A stretch of 64,000 bases of DNA from an uncultured Alistipes sp. (GCA_910583985.1 CAJTYA010000013.1:22057-86056), one strand, 5' to 3'. Shown: positions 15,319 through 24,242, numbered from the stretch's first letter. The notes: a model not told the origin generated them from the letters alone. Numbers and translations are program-made.

Positions 15319-16848
15319 CTATTCCCATTCGATCGTTGCGGGCGGTTTCGAGCTGATGTCGTAGACGACGCGGTTGATCCCGCGCACGCGGTTGATGATG
15401 TCGTTCGACATCTTGGCCAGAAACTCGTAGGGCAGGTGCACCCAGTCGGCCGTCATGCCGTCCGTCGAGGTCACGGCCCGAAGCGCCACGCAGTTCTCGT
15501 AGGTGCGCTCGTCGCCCATGACGCCCACCGACTGGACGGGCAGCAGCATCACGCCGGCCTGCCATACCCGATCGTAGAGACCGTATTCCTTGAGGCCGTC
15601 GATAAAAATCTTGTCCGCCTCCTGAAGGATGCGGACCTTTTCGGCCGTCACTTCGCCCAGAATGCGAATACCCAGTCCGGGACCGGGGAACGGATGCCGC
15701 CCCAGAATATCCATCGGAATGTTCAGTTGTTTCCCCACGCGACGGACTTCGTCCTTGAAGAGCAGGCGCAGCGGTTCGACGATCCGAAGGTTCATCTTTT
15801 CGGGCAGTCCGCCCACGTTGTGGTGCGACTTGATCGTCGCCGAAGGACCGTTCACCGACATCGACTCGATCACGTCGGGATAGATCGTTCCCTGGGCCAG
15901 CCACTTGACGTCGGTGAGCTTCTGCGCCTCCTCGTCGAACACTTCGATGAAGTCGCGGCCGATGATCTTGCGCTTCTTTTCGGGGTCGGTCACGCCGGCC
16001 AGATCGGCGAGAAACTTATCGCCGGCCCGCACGCCGATTACGTTCAGCCCCATCGACTCGTAGGAGCGCAGCACGTTTTCGAACTCGTCCTTGCGCAACA
16101 GACCCATATCGACGAAAATACAGATCAACTGGTCGCCGACGGCCTTGTGGAGCAGTTCGGCCGCCACCGACGAATCGACGCCGCCGGAAAGGCCGAGCAG
16201 CACCTTGTCGCCGCCTAACTTGGCACGCAGCTCGCGCACGGTCGATTCGATGAACGAATCGGGCGTCCAGTCCTGACGGCATCCGCATATATCCACGACG
16301 AAGTGACTGAGCAACTGCTTGCCCTCGGTGGAGTGGTACACTTCGGGGTGGAACTGAATGCCCCACGTGCGCTCGCCCTCGATGCGGAAAGCCGCCACGG
16401 GCACCTCCTCCGTACTGGCGATAATCTTGTAACGGTCCGGAATGCGGACGATCGTGTCGCCGTGCGACATCCACACCTGACTGCGGCCCGACAGGCCGCA
16501 GATGAGCGGATCGTCGCCCTCGACCTTGGAGAGCATCGCCCGGCCGTACTCGCGCGTGGCCGAAGGCTTCACCTCGCCGCCGTAATTCTGCGCCAGATAC
16601 TGGGCGCCGTAGCATACGCCCAGCAGCGGCAGACGTCCCTTGATGGACGACAGATCGACCTGCGGCGCCTTTTCGTCGCGGACCGAGTAGGGACTTCCCG
16701 AAAGAATCACCCCCTTGACCGATTCGTCCAACGTCGGAATCTTGTTGAAAGGATGGATTTCGCAATAGACGTTCAGTTCGCGCACACGTCGAGCGATCAA
16801 CTGCGTGTACTGCGACCCGAAGTCCAGAATCAATATTTTTTCCTGCAT
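15319..16848 (-). CDS. guaA: GMP synthase (glutamine-hydrolysing)
   Basis: Converts XMP to GMP using glutamine and ATP in the cytoplasm. The 509-residue protein has the class I glutaminase domain first (LDFGSQYTQLIARRVRE; nucleophile Cys in GVCYGAQYLAQNYGG near residue 99; His/Glu in FHPEVYHSTEG). The ATP pyrophosphatase follows with the PP-loop LLGLSGGVDSSVAAELL near residue 221, and then the dimerisation domain, which ends KPPATIEWE as is normal. It is full length. It lies 54 bases downstream of pheT on the same strand, and its own terminator follows. Confidence 0.98.
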   Translation of the reverse strand: MQEKILILDFGSQYTQLIARRVRELNVYCEIHPFNKIPTLDESVKGVILSGSPYSVRDEKAPQVDLSSIKGRLPLLGVCYGAQYLAQNYGGEVKPSATREYGRAMLSKVEGDDPLICGLSGRSQVWMSHGDTIVRIPDRYKIIASTEEVPVAAFRIEGERTWGIQFHPEVYHSTEGKQLLSHFVVDICGCRQDWTPDSFIESTVRELRAKLGGDKVLLGLSGGVDSSVAAELLHKAVGDQLICIFVDMGLLRKDEFENVLRSYESMGLNVIGVRAGDKFLADLAGVTDPEKKRKIIGRDFIEVFDEEAQKLTDVKWLAQGTIYPDVIESMSVNGPSATIKSHHNVGGLPEKMNLRIVEPLRLLFKDEVRRVGKQLNIPMDILGRHPFPGPGLGIRILGEVTAEKVRILQEADKIFIDGLKEYGLYDRVWQAGVMLLPVQSVGVMGDERTYENCVALRAVTSTDGMTADWVHLPYEFLAKMSNDIINRVRGINRVVYDISSKPPATIEWE

Positions 16849-16902
16849 AGCGATTGATAAGGTTTGTCTTCGATTATGTCGTTGCGCTCCCTCGGCGGAA
16901 CG

Positions 16903-19365
16903 CTACGAGCGGATCTGGGCGCCGAGCTGCCGTTCGAACGCCCGGATCAGGTTGTTCATCGTCCGGTCGATCACCTGATCGGTCAGCGTCTTGGTCGTAT
17001 CTTCGAGCACGAAGCTCAACGCGTAGGATTTCTTGCCGGCGGGCAGCTTGTCGCCTTCGTACACGTCGAACAGCGCCACCTGCTTGAGCAGTTTCTTCTC
17101 CGTGGCCACGGCGACGGCATGCAACTGCGCGAAAGTCACTCCGCGGTCGAGCAACAGCGCCAGATCGCGCCGCACTTCGGGGTATTTGGAGAGTTCGCAG
17201 GCCGTGACGGCATGGTTGCGCGTCATCTTGAGCAGCGCGTCGAAATCGAGTTCCAGATAGTATACGTCGTTCTTGACATCGAAACGGTTCCGGATTTTTT
17301 TCGACACGACACCCATTTCGACGAGCTTCTTGCCGTTGAAACGGCAGCAGACCGCCTCGGCGTACAGATCGCTTTCGAGCGGTTCGGTCGTCGCGTCGCA
17401 GAGGTCCAGTCCGAAGCGGCGCAGCACCTTTTCGGCGGCCGCACGCAGCGTGAAGAACGTAGCGGGCTCCGAGGAGACGTTCCACGACGGGGCATGGTCA
17501 GCACCCGTGACGGCCATCGAAACCATCGCCCGCTGGGAGTAGGGGGCCAGCCCGCCGTCGGCCTCGCGGGCCGCATCGTAGAAATAGCAGTTTCCGTATT
17601 CGTAGAGCTTGAGATCCCCGTTGCGGCGGTTCGCATTGAGCGCGATGGCTTCCATCATGTTGAACAGCAACGTCTGCCGCATGACGTTCAGGTCGTTGCT
17701 CAACGGATTGAGGATGCGCACGCAGCGCTCGGCGGGGTAGGAAGCCAGCCCCTCGTAATAGGCCGAGCGGGTGAGCGAGTTGCTCATGATTTCGTTGAAT
17801 CCGTTGGCCGACAGCGTATCCGAGAACAGGTTCACCAGCTTGTCGCGGTCGGGGTGGGGCGCATACGAAAGCGTGGAATGGACATGCTGCGGAATCTCGA
17901 TGTTGTTGTAACCGTAAATGCGCAGGATGTCTTCGATCAGGTCGGCCTCGCGGCGCACGTCCACCCGATAGGGCGGAACGGCCACGCTCAGCACACCGTC
18001 CGCTTCGCCCTCGACGGTCACGTCGAGCGCCCCGACGATCTTGCGGATCGTCTCCGTGGGGATGTCCTTGCCGATGAGCTTTCTTACGCGGTCGAACGAC
18101 AGCTCGAAGCGGAACGGCTCGACGGGTACGGGATAGAAGTCCGTGACGGGCGACGAGATCGCGCCTCCGGCCAGCTCCTTGACGAGCATCGCGGCCCTCA
18201 TCAGCGCGTAGGGCGCCATGTCGGGATCGACGCCGCGTTCGAAGCGGAACGACGAATCGGTATTGAGGCCGTGCCGCTTGGCCGTCTTGCGCACCCGCAC
18301 CGGATTGAAATAGGCGCTCTCGATGAAAATTTCGGTCGTCGTCTCGGTCACGCCCGAATCCTGTCCGCCGAACACGCCGGCGATGCACATCGGCTCCTGC
18401 GCGTTGCAGATCATCAGGTCCTCGGCCGAGAGCTTGCGTTCGACGCCGTCGAGCGTCACGAACGGAGTGCCCTCGTCGCAGGTCCGCACGACGATCTTTC
18501 CGCCGGCGATCTTCGAGGCATCGAAAGCGTGCAACGGCTGCCCCGTCTCGTGCAGCACGAAGTTGGTGATGTCCACCACGTTATTCTTCGGGTTCATGCC
18601 GATGGCCCGCAGCCTGCGCTGCAACCATTCGGGCGAGGGCCCCACCTTGAGGCCCGTCATCGTCACGCCCATATAGCGCGGCGCGGCCTCGCCGTCGAGC
18701 ACTTCGACAGAAATTTCCTTACCGGAGACATCCTGTCCGAAACCTTCCACCGACGGCAGGGCGAGCCGGCAGGGCATATCCTGCGAACGCAGATAGACCG
18801 CCAGATCGCGCGCCACGCCGTAATGCGAAGCCGCATCGACGCGGTTGGGCGTCAGACCGATTTCGAACAGATAGTCGTCCTCGATGCCGAAATGCTCGCG
18901 GGCCGGCGTTCCGGCCTTCGCCTCGGCGGGCAGCACGATGATGCCGTCGTGGGCCGTACCCACGCCTATCTCGTCTTCGGCGCAAAGCATTCCGAACGAC
19001 TCCACGCCGCGGATCTTGCTCTTCTTGATCTTGAATCCGTTCTCTTCGCCCGCCGGATAGAGCGTCGCGCCGATCGTGGCGACCACCACCTTCTGACCGG
19101 CCGCCACGTTGGGCGCGCCGCAGACGATCTGCACCGGCACGCCGTCGCCCAGATCGACGGTCGTCACATGCAGCTTATCGGCATCGGGATGTTTCCCGCA
19201 CGTGAGCACTTCGCCCACGACCAGACCGGCGAGCCCGCCGCGGATCGACTCCGAACGTTCGAATCCCTCCACTTCGAGCCCGATGTCCGTCAGGATGCGG
19301 GCAGTCTGCTCGGCATCCAGATCGGTTTCGACATACTGTTTAAGCCAGTTGAATGAAATTTTCAT
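16903..19365 (-). CDS. pheT: Phenylalanine--tRNA ligase beta subunit
   Basis: An 820-residue subunit that, with PheS (not in this window), charges tRNA-Phe. The N-terminus MKISFNWLKQYVETDLD is standard. The EMAP-type tRNA-binding domain follows (GKHPDADKLHVTTVDLGDG, IVCGAPNVAAGQKVVVA), then the B3/B4 editing domain (LFEIGLTPNRVDAASHYGVA), the B5 domain, the catalytic-like domain (SFRFERGVDPD) and the C-terminal FDX-ACB anticodon domain (SKYPEVRRDLALLLDRGVTF). The start at 19365 is preferred because the upstream in-frame sequence is not family-like. Confidence 0.97.
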   Translation of the reverse strand: MKISFNWLKQYVETDLDAEQTARILTDIGLEVEGFERSESIRGGLAGLVVGEVLTCGKHPDADKLHVTTVDLGDGVPVQIVCGAPNVAAGQKVVVATIGATLYPAGEENGFKIKKSKIRGVESFGMLCAEDEIGVGTAHDGIIVLPAEAKAGTPAREHFGIEDDYLFEIGLTPNRVDAASHYGVARDLAVYLRSQDMPCRLALPSVEGFGQDVSGKEISVEVLDGEAAPRYMGVTMTGLKVGPSPEWLQRRLRAIGMNPKNNVVDITNFVLHETGQPLHAFDASKIAGGKIVVRTCDEGTPFVTLDGVERKLSAEDLMICNAQEPMCIAGVFGGQDSGVTETTTEIFIESAYFNPVRVRKTAKRHGLNTDSSFRFERGVDPDMAPYALMRAAMLVKELAGGAISSPVTDFYPVPVEPFRFELSFDRVRKLIGKDIPTETIRKIVGALDVTVEGEADGVLSVAVPPYRVDVRREADLIEDILRIYGYNNIEIPQHVHSTLSYAPHPDRDKLVNLFSDTLSANGFNEIMSNSLTRSAYYEGLASYPAERCVRILNPLSNDLNVMRQTLLFNMMEAIALNANRRNGDLKLYEYGNCYFYDAAREADGGLAPYSQRAMVSMAVTGADHAPSWNVSSEPATFFTLRAAAEKVLRRFGLDLCDATTEPLESDLYAEAVCCRFNGKKLVEMGVVSKKIRNRFDVKNDVYYLELDFDALLKMTRNHAVTACELSKYPEVRRDLALLLDRGVTFAQLHAVAVATEKKLLKQVALFDVYEGDKLPAGKKSYALSFVLEDTTKTLTDQVIDRTMNNLIRAFERQLGAQIRS

Positions 19366-19700
19366 ACCTATGTTTTCGTTATTTCGATTTTTCCCGTCAT
19401 CGGCAGAAAGCCGCCCTCCCGAAAGGAGAAAGCGCCTCCGAACGGCGCGAAAGTTACGAAAAGTTTGGCAAGCGGCCAACCTCCGACAAGGAAGATTATC
19501 AACAAAAACCGCACGGACAGCGGCACAGGCCGGCACGCAGCCGCCGAGCGCCTCCCCGGTGCGGGAGCCGGACCGGCCCCCTTTCGCGAATCGTTCGGAC
19601 GACCGCCCGGCCGTGAATCGTCGTTTTTTTGTCCCCGATTTCGAAAAAATGCACTTCTTTTGCGTCGTCGTCCTTTCGGACACCGTTCGAACGAAACGCC
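19366..19700. other. Divergent intergenic region, pheT / UPF0324
   Basis: About 335 bases between divergent genes. A TAACTTTC sequence on the minus strand near 19451-19458 may be part of the pheT promoter. I see no clear box for the rightward gene and no coding sequence. Confidence 0.4.
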
Positions 19701-20744
19701 ATGAAAATGAAAATTACCGAAAAGCGGAGCGACATGCTCCACGGCATGTTGCTCATCGCGCTGTTCTCCTGCGCGGCATTCTATCTCTGCGGCCTCGCAC
19801 CCGTCGCCCGTCTCTCGCTCAGCCCGCTCATCATCGGCATCGTGCTGGGCATGCTCTACGCCAACAGCCTGCGCAACCGCCTGCCGGCCACGTGGGTGCC
19901 GGGCATCCTGTTCTGCTCGAAACAGATTCTACGGCTGGGCATCGTGCTCTACGGATTCCGCCTGACCTTTCAGGACGTGGCGGCCGTGGGCCTCACGGCG
20001 CTGGGCATCGACGCCATCGTCGTCGCGACGACCGTCTGCGGAGGCATTCTCGTGGGCCGATGGCTCAAAATGGACCGAGACACCGCGCTGCTGACTTCCG
20101 TCGGAAGCGGGATATGCGGCGCCGCAGCGATTCTGGGCGCCGAAGCCACGCTGCACAGCAAGCCCTACAAGACGGCCGTGGCCGTCTCGACGGTCGTCAT
20201 TTTCGGCACGCTGGCGATGTTTCTCTACCCGGCCCTCTACGCCAACGGCATGCTCGGCCTCTCGCCGGAACGGATGGGACTCTACACGGGCGCCACGCTG
20301 CACGAGGTAGCGCACGTGGTGGGAGCGGGCAACGCCATGAGCGAAGAAATATCCGACGCCGCGATCATCGTCAAGATGATCCGGGTCATGCTGCTCGTCC
20401 CGGTGCTGCTCCTGATCGGTTACTCGGCCGCACGGCGCCGCAAGTCTTCCGACGAACCGAACGCCGAAACGGCCGCCCCGCGCAGGATCGCGGTTCCATG
20501 GTTCGCACTGGGCTTTCTGGCCGTCATCGGTTTCAACTCGCTGGTATGGCTTCCTGCCCCGACGATCGACTTCATCAACGAGGCGGATACGTTCCTGCTG
20601 ACGATGGCCATGACGGCGCTCGGCGCCGAAACGAGCATCGAAAAGTTCAAGAAAGCCGGCATGAAACCCTTCATCCTCGCGGCGATCCTCTTCGTATGGC
20701 TGATGGGCGCCGGCTACCTGCTCTCCCGTTATCTCGTCTTCTAA
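19701..20744 (+). CDS. UPF0324 (YeiH/YadS) inner-membrane protein, putative sulfur-anion exporter
   Basis: A 347-residue protein with about ten hydrophobic helices. Family motifs are LSPLIIGIVLGMLYANSL near residue 45, GILFCSKQILRLGIVLYGFR, GSGICGAAAILGAEA near residue 135, TLHEVAHVVGAGNAMS near residue 215 and MTALGAETSIEKFKKAGMK near the end. UPF0324 proteins are proposed to export sulfite-type anions in some bacteria; the substrate here is unproven. The ATG at 19701 is chosen over a longer frame whose first residues look non-coding. It is a single-gene unit ended by a strong hairpin. Confidence 0.9.
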   Translation: MKMKITEKRSDMLHGMLLIALFSCAAFYLCGLAPVARLSLSPLIIGIVLGMLYANSLRNRLPATWVPGILFCSKQILRLGIVLYGFRLTFQDVAAVGLTALGIDAIVVATTVCGGILVGRWLKMDRDTALLTSVGSGICGAAAILGAEATLHSKPYKTAVAVSTVVIFGTLAMFLYPALYANGMLGLSPERMGLYTGATLHEVAHVVGAGNAMSEEISDAAIIVKMIRVMLLVPVLLLIGYSAARRRKSSDEPNAETAAPRRIAVPWFALGFLAVIGFNSLVWLPAPTIDFINEADTFLLTMAMTALGAETSIEKFKKAGMKPFILAAILFVWLMGAGYLLSRYLVF

Positions 20745-20818
20745 ACGCGACCTGCGACCGTACCGTCCGACGAAACGGAAACGTCGCGGCGACAACCGGT
20801 CCCCCGAACCGCGTGCAA

Positions 20819-20856
20819 ACGGGCGGCGCGACATAATTGCCGCGCCGCCCGTTTAT
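20819..20856 (+). terminator. Intrinsic terminator after the UPF0324 gene
   Basis: A 12-bp GC stem ACGGGCGGCGCG/CGCGCCGCCCGT with a 10-base loop and a short T tract (GTTTAT). It lies 75 bases past the stop. Confidence 0.75.
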
Positions 20857-21038
20857 ACGACACCTTCTCCGAACCCGAACGGAACGAGGACGTCCGCCCC
20901 CGCTTTTCCGCCGGAAACTCTCCCCGCAGCGTTTCGAGACACCGTCCGAAACGTCCCGCCGGCATCGCTCTCGCGCCACTGTTCCCGCACCGAAAGCCTC
21001 CGCCTCCCCCGCCACGTCCCGCCGCCCGAAACGGGGGA

Positions 21039-21716
21039 TCACTCGTTCCCGTAGGCGTATTCGACCGCCCGGTTGATCAAGCGATTGAACGGCAGCGTCG
21101 TCTCGAAAGCCCGGACCGTGCGCTCCAGCATGTCGGGACGCAAAAGAAAATCCTCGTCCGCCGCACGTTCCAGATAGACGTTCTTCAACTTCAGGTATTC
21201 GGCATACGGGCTGTCGGCAGGGAAGCCCGCCGGAACGCGCCTCAGCACGGCGTCCCGGTTCATGCGGAATCCCTCGGCCGCGGCGAGCGCCTCCAGAAAC
21301 CCTTCGCCGTTGTCCACGATCTCCTCGCGAATGCTCCGGAGCACGGCCGACGAAGGCATGTACATGCCCGTCACGATCATGCTCCCGCCCAAGAAGCCCT
21401 CGCCACGAGGTTCGAGATGGAAATAGTAGCCCGAATAACCGGACTTTTTCCCGCCCCGGCACACGTAGGCCCCCATGTGGGTCTTATAGGGCGACTTGTC
21501 GGCGCTGAACCGGGTGTCCCGATAGATCCGGTACGTGCAGTCGCGCACGTCGAGCCCGGCGACTTCGGCATCGAACGACGCGATGCCCACGATCAGACGG
21601 CCGACGAACTCGTCGAACTCGCCCTTCGCATCCCTGTACCAGCTCTTGTTGGCCTCGAACCACGTCCGGTCATTGTGACGCCTCAACGCATCGAGAAATG
21701 TCAGAATGTTTTTCAT
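21039..21716 (-). CDS. DUF2461 (TIGR02453) family protein
   Basis: A 225-residue soluble protein of the DUF2461/TIGR02453 family, function unknown. Diagnostic segments are LTFLDALRRHNDRTWFEANK at the start, IYRDTRFSADKSPYKTHMGA near residue 70, GYYFHLEPRGEGFLGGSMI near residue 100, and FPADSPYAEYLKLKNVY later. Length is normal for the family. The start at 21716 is used because the upstream in-frame residues do not fit the family. A TATCTTTG box sits 41 bases before this ATG. Confidence 0.92.
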   Translation of the reverse strand: MKNILTFLDALRRHNDRTWFEANKSWYRDAKGEFDEFVGRLIVGIASFDAEVAGLDVRDCTYRIYRDTRFSADKSPYKTHMGAYVCRGGKKSGYSGYYFHLEPRGEGFLGGSMIVTGMYMPSSAVLRSIREEIVDNGEGFLEALAAAEGFRMNRDAVLRRVPAGFPADSPYAEYLKLKNVYLERAADEDFLLRPDMLERTVRAFETTLPFNRLINRAVEYAYGNE

Positions 21717-21756
21717 CTTCGCTTTGCGGTCCGTAACCGCGATTTTCCGTTTTCGG

Positions 21757-21764
21757 CAAAGATA
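21757..21764 (-). promoter_or_regulatory. Putative -7 box of the DUF2461 gene
   Basis: TATCTTTG on the minus strand, 41 bases before the start codon. Confidence 0.5.
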
Positions 21765-21917
21765 GCAAAAGATCGGAGCCCGCGACCGGGAAACGGGCGG
21801 AAACGGACAGGCTAAGGACGACGGAAAAGCACCGAAGCCTGTCCTCTCCAGCCTCGCCATTTATGGGGATTCCTCGCCGCAACCCTCCCTCTTTATCGGT
21901 ATTTACGCACGGAAAGG

Positions 21918-21948
21918 TTGCAGGAAAGCACAGAAGCGAATACATTTA
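21918..21948 (+). promoter_or_regulatory. Promoter of the candidate small RNA
   Basis: TTG (21918-21920), a 20-base spacer, then TACATTTA (21941-21948). This is the Bacteroidetes -33/-7 arrangement with one mismatch in the -7 box. Confidence 0.55.
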
Positions 21949-21954
21949 CACCGT

Positions 21955-22041
21955 AAACATTTTCAGACCCGTTAAGTTTTGTTTAAAGCAAGTGATTTTT
22001 TCAGTGGAAGGAAAGGAGCGCCCGCGGGCGCTCCTTTTTTT
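21955..22041 (+). ncRNA. Candidate terminator-ended small RNA (about 87 nt)
   Basis: A promoter-like pair at 21918-21948 and a strong intrinsic terminator ending at 22041 enclose about 87 bases with no ATG-initiated frame. Local base composition is AT-rich (for example GTTAAGTTTTGTTTAAAGC), in contrast to the GC-rich surroundings. No gene precedes the terminator on this strand: the nearest neighbour, DUF2461, runs the other way. This is the expected signature of a free-standing small RNA. Family and targets are unknown. Confidence 0.55.
22012..22041 (+). terminator. Intrinsic terminator of the candidate small RNA
   Basis: GGAGCGCC/GGCGCTCC stem flanked by AAA and followed by seven T (22035-22041). 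Confidence 0.85.
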
Positions 22042-22758
22042 GCCGCCGTTTCCCGGCCCACGAGCGTGTACTCCCGATTCCGTCCCGCCGGCAGCTCCCG
22101 GTCCGTCCGGCAGCTCACCGAAAATCGTCCCTTTTCGGGAACGGCCCCAAACGACCGTTTGCCGGCCGGTCGACCCGAAAAAATCCCTATCCGATCTTCG
22201 CCGCGGCACAGGACCGTACATCGGACGCACGGACCGGCAGAATCGCCGCATCCCGCATGCCTGTTGTCGGAACCCGTTATCCAAACACGAAACGTTCCGC
22301 CCGGCGTTTTCCGTTCTTCTCTTTTCTCTTCGTCGCGACCGCGATCGCCCCGGAAATCGCCCGCGCCTCAAACCGATTCCCCCCCCATACCGGACAACGC
22401 GCAGTTTCCAAGGCACGCTGCGCTATCGTCCGATCCGGAAACCGCCCGACGGACATGCCTGCACGAACCCCGCTCTCGGCATCGCGGGCAACTCATCCCG
22501 GTCGGATGAGGACACCGGGGTAGGATACCGACGTTCCGCACCCTCCGGCTCGGTTACCGCCTCAAGAAATTCGGGCACACCTATATCGGCCGCTTCGCAA
22601 TAAGGACGCTGCCATTCTCCCCGCTCCCTCCCGGCAGACATAGGCTGAGTTTTCCAGCCGCGAGCACCCCTCGGACTTGCCGGTCCGGAAAATATCCGCT
22701 AACTTTATCGTCACAACCGCGATACACCCCGATCATTCACCGCTAAAACATCTGCCGC
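22042..22758. other. Gene-less GC-rich tract
   Basis: About 715 bases with no convincing gene. A TAACTTTA sequence at 22700-22707 may be the promoter of the PH-domain gene starting at 22759. Confidence 0.5.
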
Positions 22759-23271
22759 ATGTCCGACGAAAATGCCACGATTTCCCGTTTCCATTGGGAC
22801 AAGACCGTCATCGCGATCACGGTCTTCACGCTCTCGCTCCTCTTCGTACCGTTCGTATGGTTGATTCCGCTCACCGATACGGTCTCCGTGGTAACCTGCG
22901 CGGCAATCGTCATCTGCATCGCCCCGTGTTTCGCCCTCGTCCCGATCCGCCTGCGTATCGACGACCGGTCGCTATGCCTGAAAAAAGCCGTCGGGCAAAT
23001 CATTATCCCGCTGCACACGATCCGCAGCATCGAGACGCTCGCGCCGGATGCCCTCGCCGGTTCGATCCGGACATTCGGCAGCGGAGGATTCTTGGGCTAT
23101 CTGGGACATTTCAAAAATAAGAAACTGGGGCATTACATCCTGTTCGCCACGGAGCGCCGCCACCTGCTCAAAGTCGCGACCGACCGCAAAACCTACGTTT
23201 TCAGTTGCCGCGACGGGGAGAAATTCCGACAGTTGTTCGAAGCGTTCTCCTCAGCCCGGCCGACAGCGTAA
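22759..23271 (+). CDS. Membrane-anchored bacterial PH-domain protein
   Basis: A 170-residue protein with two N-terminal membrane helices (VIAITVFTLSLLFVPFVWLI and VSVVTCAAIVICIAPCFALV, about residues 17-65). A bacterial PH-like domain follows: VPIRLRIDDRSLCLKKAVGQ, IPLHTIRSIETL, FGSGGFLGYLGHFKNKKLGH, ATDRKTYVFSCRDGEKFRQL. This layout matches small PH proteins of Bacteroidetes whose role is unknown. It is a single gene with its own weak upstream box. Confidence 0.8.
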   Translation: MSDENATISRFHWDKTVIAITVFTLSLLFVPFVWLIPLTDTVSVVTCAAIVICIAPCFALVPIRLRIDDRSLCLKKAVGQIIIPLHTIRSIETLAPDALAGSIRTFGSGGFLGYLGHFKNKKLGHYILFATERRHLLKVATDRKTYVFSCRDGEKFRQLFEAFSSARPTA

Positions 23272-23550
23272 CACGCCCGCTATCCGCAAACAGCGATTTT
23301 CTCCTTCTCCCGTCCGTCGACGGGCCTTCATCACCGATTGCGGAGGCCCGTTTCCGCGACAGACTCCGAAAACGGACAAACCGCATCGTACGTGGACTCC
23401 ATCCGCATCGAAATTTCCGAAAAAACGTCTCGAAAGGTCATTCCCGGACATCCGCGTCCTCCAGAAAACGGTTTCGCCGCTGCGAACAGGGCTCCGTTCG
23501 TCGTCCGCACCCTTTCCATCGAATACATTCGCAGCCACAATCCGGCTCCC

Positions 23551-23628
23551 CGAATCGGCTCACGCCGACGCGATCCGGGCTTCCGCCCGAATCGCTATTC
23601 TTTTCATCGAATATATTCCGTATATTTG
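23551..23628 (-). repeat. Interspersed repeat unit, inverted copy
   Basis: Read on the minus strand the unit runs CAAATATACGGAATATATTC, GATGAAAAGAATAGCG, CGGGCGGAAGCCCGG and CGGCGTGAGCCG. This is the same order as the units at 6765-7015 and 44660-44835. Because it is inverted, its CAAATATA end forms TATATTTG on the plus strand, which serves as the apparent promoter box of structured RNA copy 2. Confidence 0.7.
23621..23628 (+). promoter_or_regulatory. Putative -7 box of structured RNA copy 2
   Basis: TATATTTG on the plus strand, a perfect TAnnTTTG match, ending 4 bases before the first hairpin of the RNA. Confidence 0.55.
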
Positions 23629-23632
23629 CCAC

Positions 23633-23807
23633 CGGACGGGGTTTCCCGTCCGGACATATTCTAAGAAGCGTTATGCTGATCTCGTGAATTGGAAACCTGA
23701 GAAATTTTCGATTTAGCACGAAAGAGCGGCATAGTGGTTCTCTCGCTGTAAGCGTGGGCTGCTATACTCACATCCGTGCTAAAGGTAATCTCAGGACCTC
23801 CAATTCA
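23633..23807 (+). ncRNA. Candidate structured RNA, copy 2
   Basis: About 175 nt. The 5' hairpin is CCGGACGGG/CCCGTCCGG (23632-23640 with 23645-23653). The linker ACATATTCTAAGAA, then GCGTTATGCT, is shared with copy 1. The long hairpin has three main helices: TGAATTGGA/TCCAATTCA (23685-23693 with 23799-23807), CCTGAGA/TCTCAGG (23696-23702 with 23789-23795) and TTTAGCACG/CGTGCTAAA (23712-23720 with 23775-23783). Further in, AGCGGC pairs with GCTGCT. The internal CGCTGTAAGCG hairpin, GGGCT...TACTC and AGGTAATC line up with copy 1. A TM2-domain gene starts 76 bases downstream on the same strand. Leader or independent RNA cannot be decided from sequence. Confidence 0.65.
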
Positions 23808-23883
23808 GACGTGGCATTGCAGTTCCACGCTTCGTCGTTCAATAGGGTCTTCGAGGAACTGGAAGACACAACCACTCCCAAAC

Positions 23884-24228
23884 ATGGAAGAACATAAACT
23901 GTTCATCGAAAACTCCATCGCGGACACGCTTCCCGCGATGGTGAAAACCGAACTGGCCAAACTGCCCGAACACAAGCAGGCCGAATTCGTCGAAGAGTAC
24001 AAACGGAAGAAGAAATCGGTCGGTCTGGCCTACTTTTTCCTGTTGATCTGCTTGGGCATGCCCTACGGCTATCTGGGCAAATGGGGTCTGCAACTCGTTT
24101 ACTGGCTGACCGGAGGCGGTTTCGTCATCTGGATGATCATCCTCATTTTCACGCTGCCCTCCAACGTAAAGGATTACAACAAGGACGTGGCGCTGGAAGC
24201 GATGCGCAACCTCAAAGCAATGAGCTAA
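23884..24228 (+). CDS. TM2-domain membrane protein
   Basis: A 114-residue protein. A helical N-terminal part (MEEHKLFIENSIADTLPAM, LAKLPEHKQAEFVEEYKRKK) is followed by the TM2 domain: SVGLAYFFLLICLGMPYGYL, then the second helix YWLTGGGFVIWMIILIFTLP, and a cytoplasmic tail (VKDYNKDVALEAMRNLKAMS). TM2 proteins are small two-helix membrane proteins of mostly unknown role. The ATG at 23884 is used because it begins the family-like part. Its 5' region contains structured RNA copy 2, and a strong terminator follows the gene. Confidence 0.88.
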   Translation: MEEHKLFIENSIADTLPAMVKTELAKLPEHKQAEFVEEYKRKKKSVGLAYFFLLICLGMPYGYLGKWGLQLVYWLTGGGFVIWMIILIFTLPSNVKDYNKDVALEAMRNLKAMS

Positions 24229-24242
24229 AGACCGCAGGCTGA

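Noticed and set aside
16864..19356. Long open frame (about 830 codons) on the plus strand opposite pheT
   Set aside because: It is the antisense of a certain gene. High GC at third positions removes stop codons on the other strand. The translation is Arg/His/Gly-rich with no family match.
22423..22641. A 72-codon minus-strand frame with a fairly protein-like middle part
   Set aside because: No family match, no promoter or operon context, and it lies in a GC-rich non-coding tract. Possibly a gene relic, but not supportable.
23633..23807. SRP RNA, RNase P RNA or tmRNA as identity of the structured RNA
   Set aside because: The SRP core GGAAGGAAGCAGCC-like motif, RNase P conserved regions and a tRNA-like end are all absent. 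A 6S identity is not excluded but lacks sequence support.
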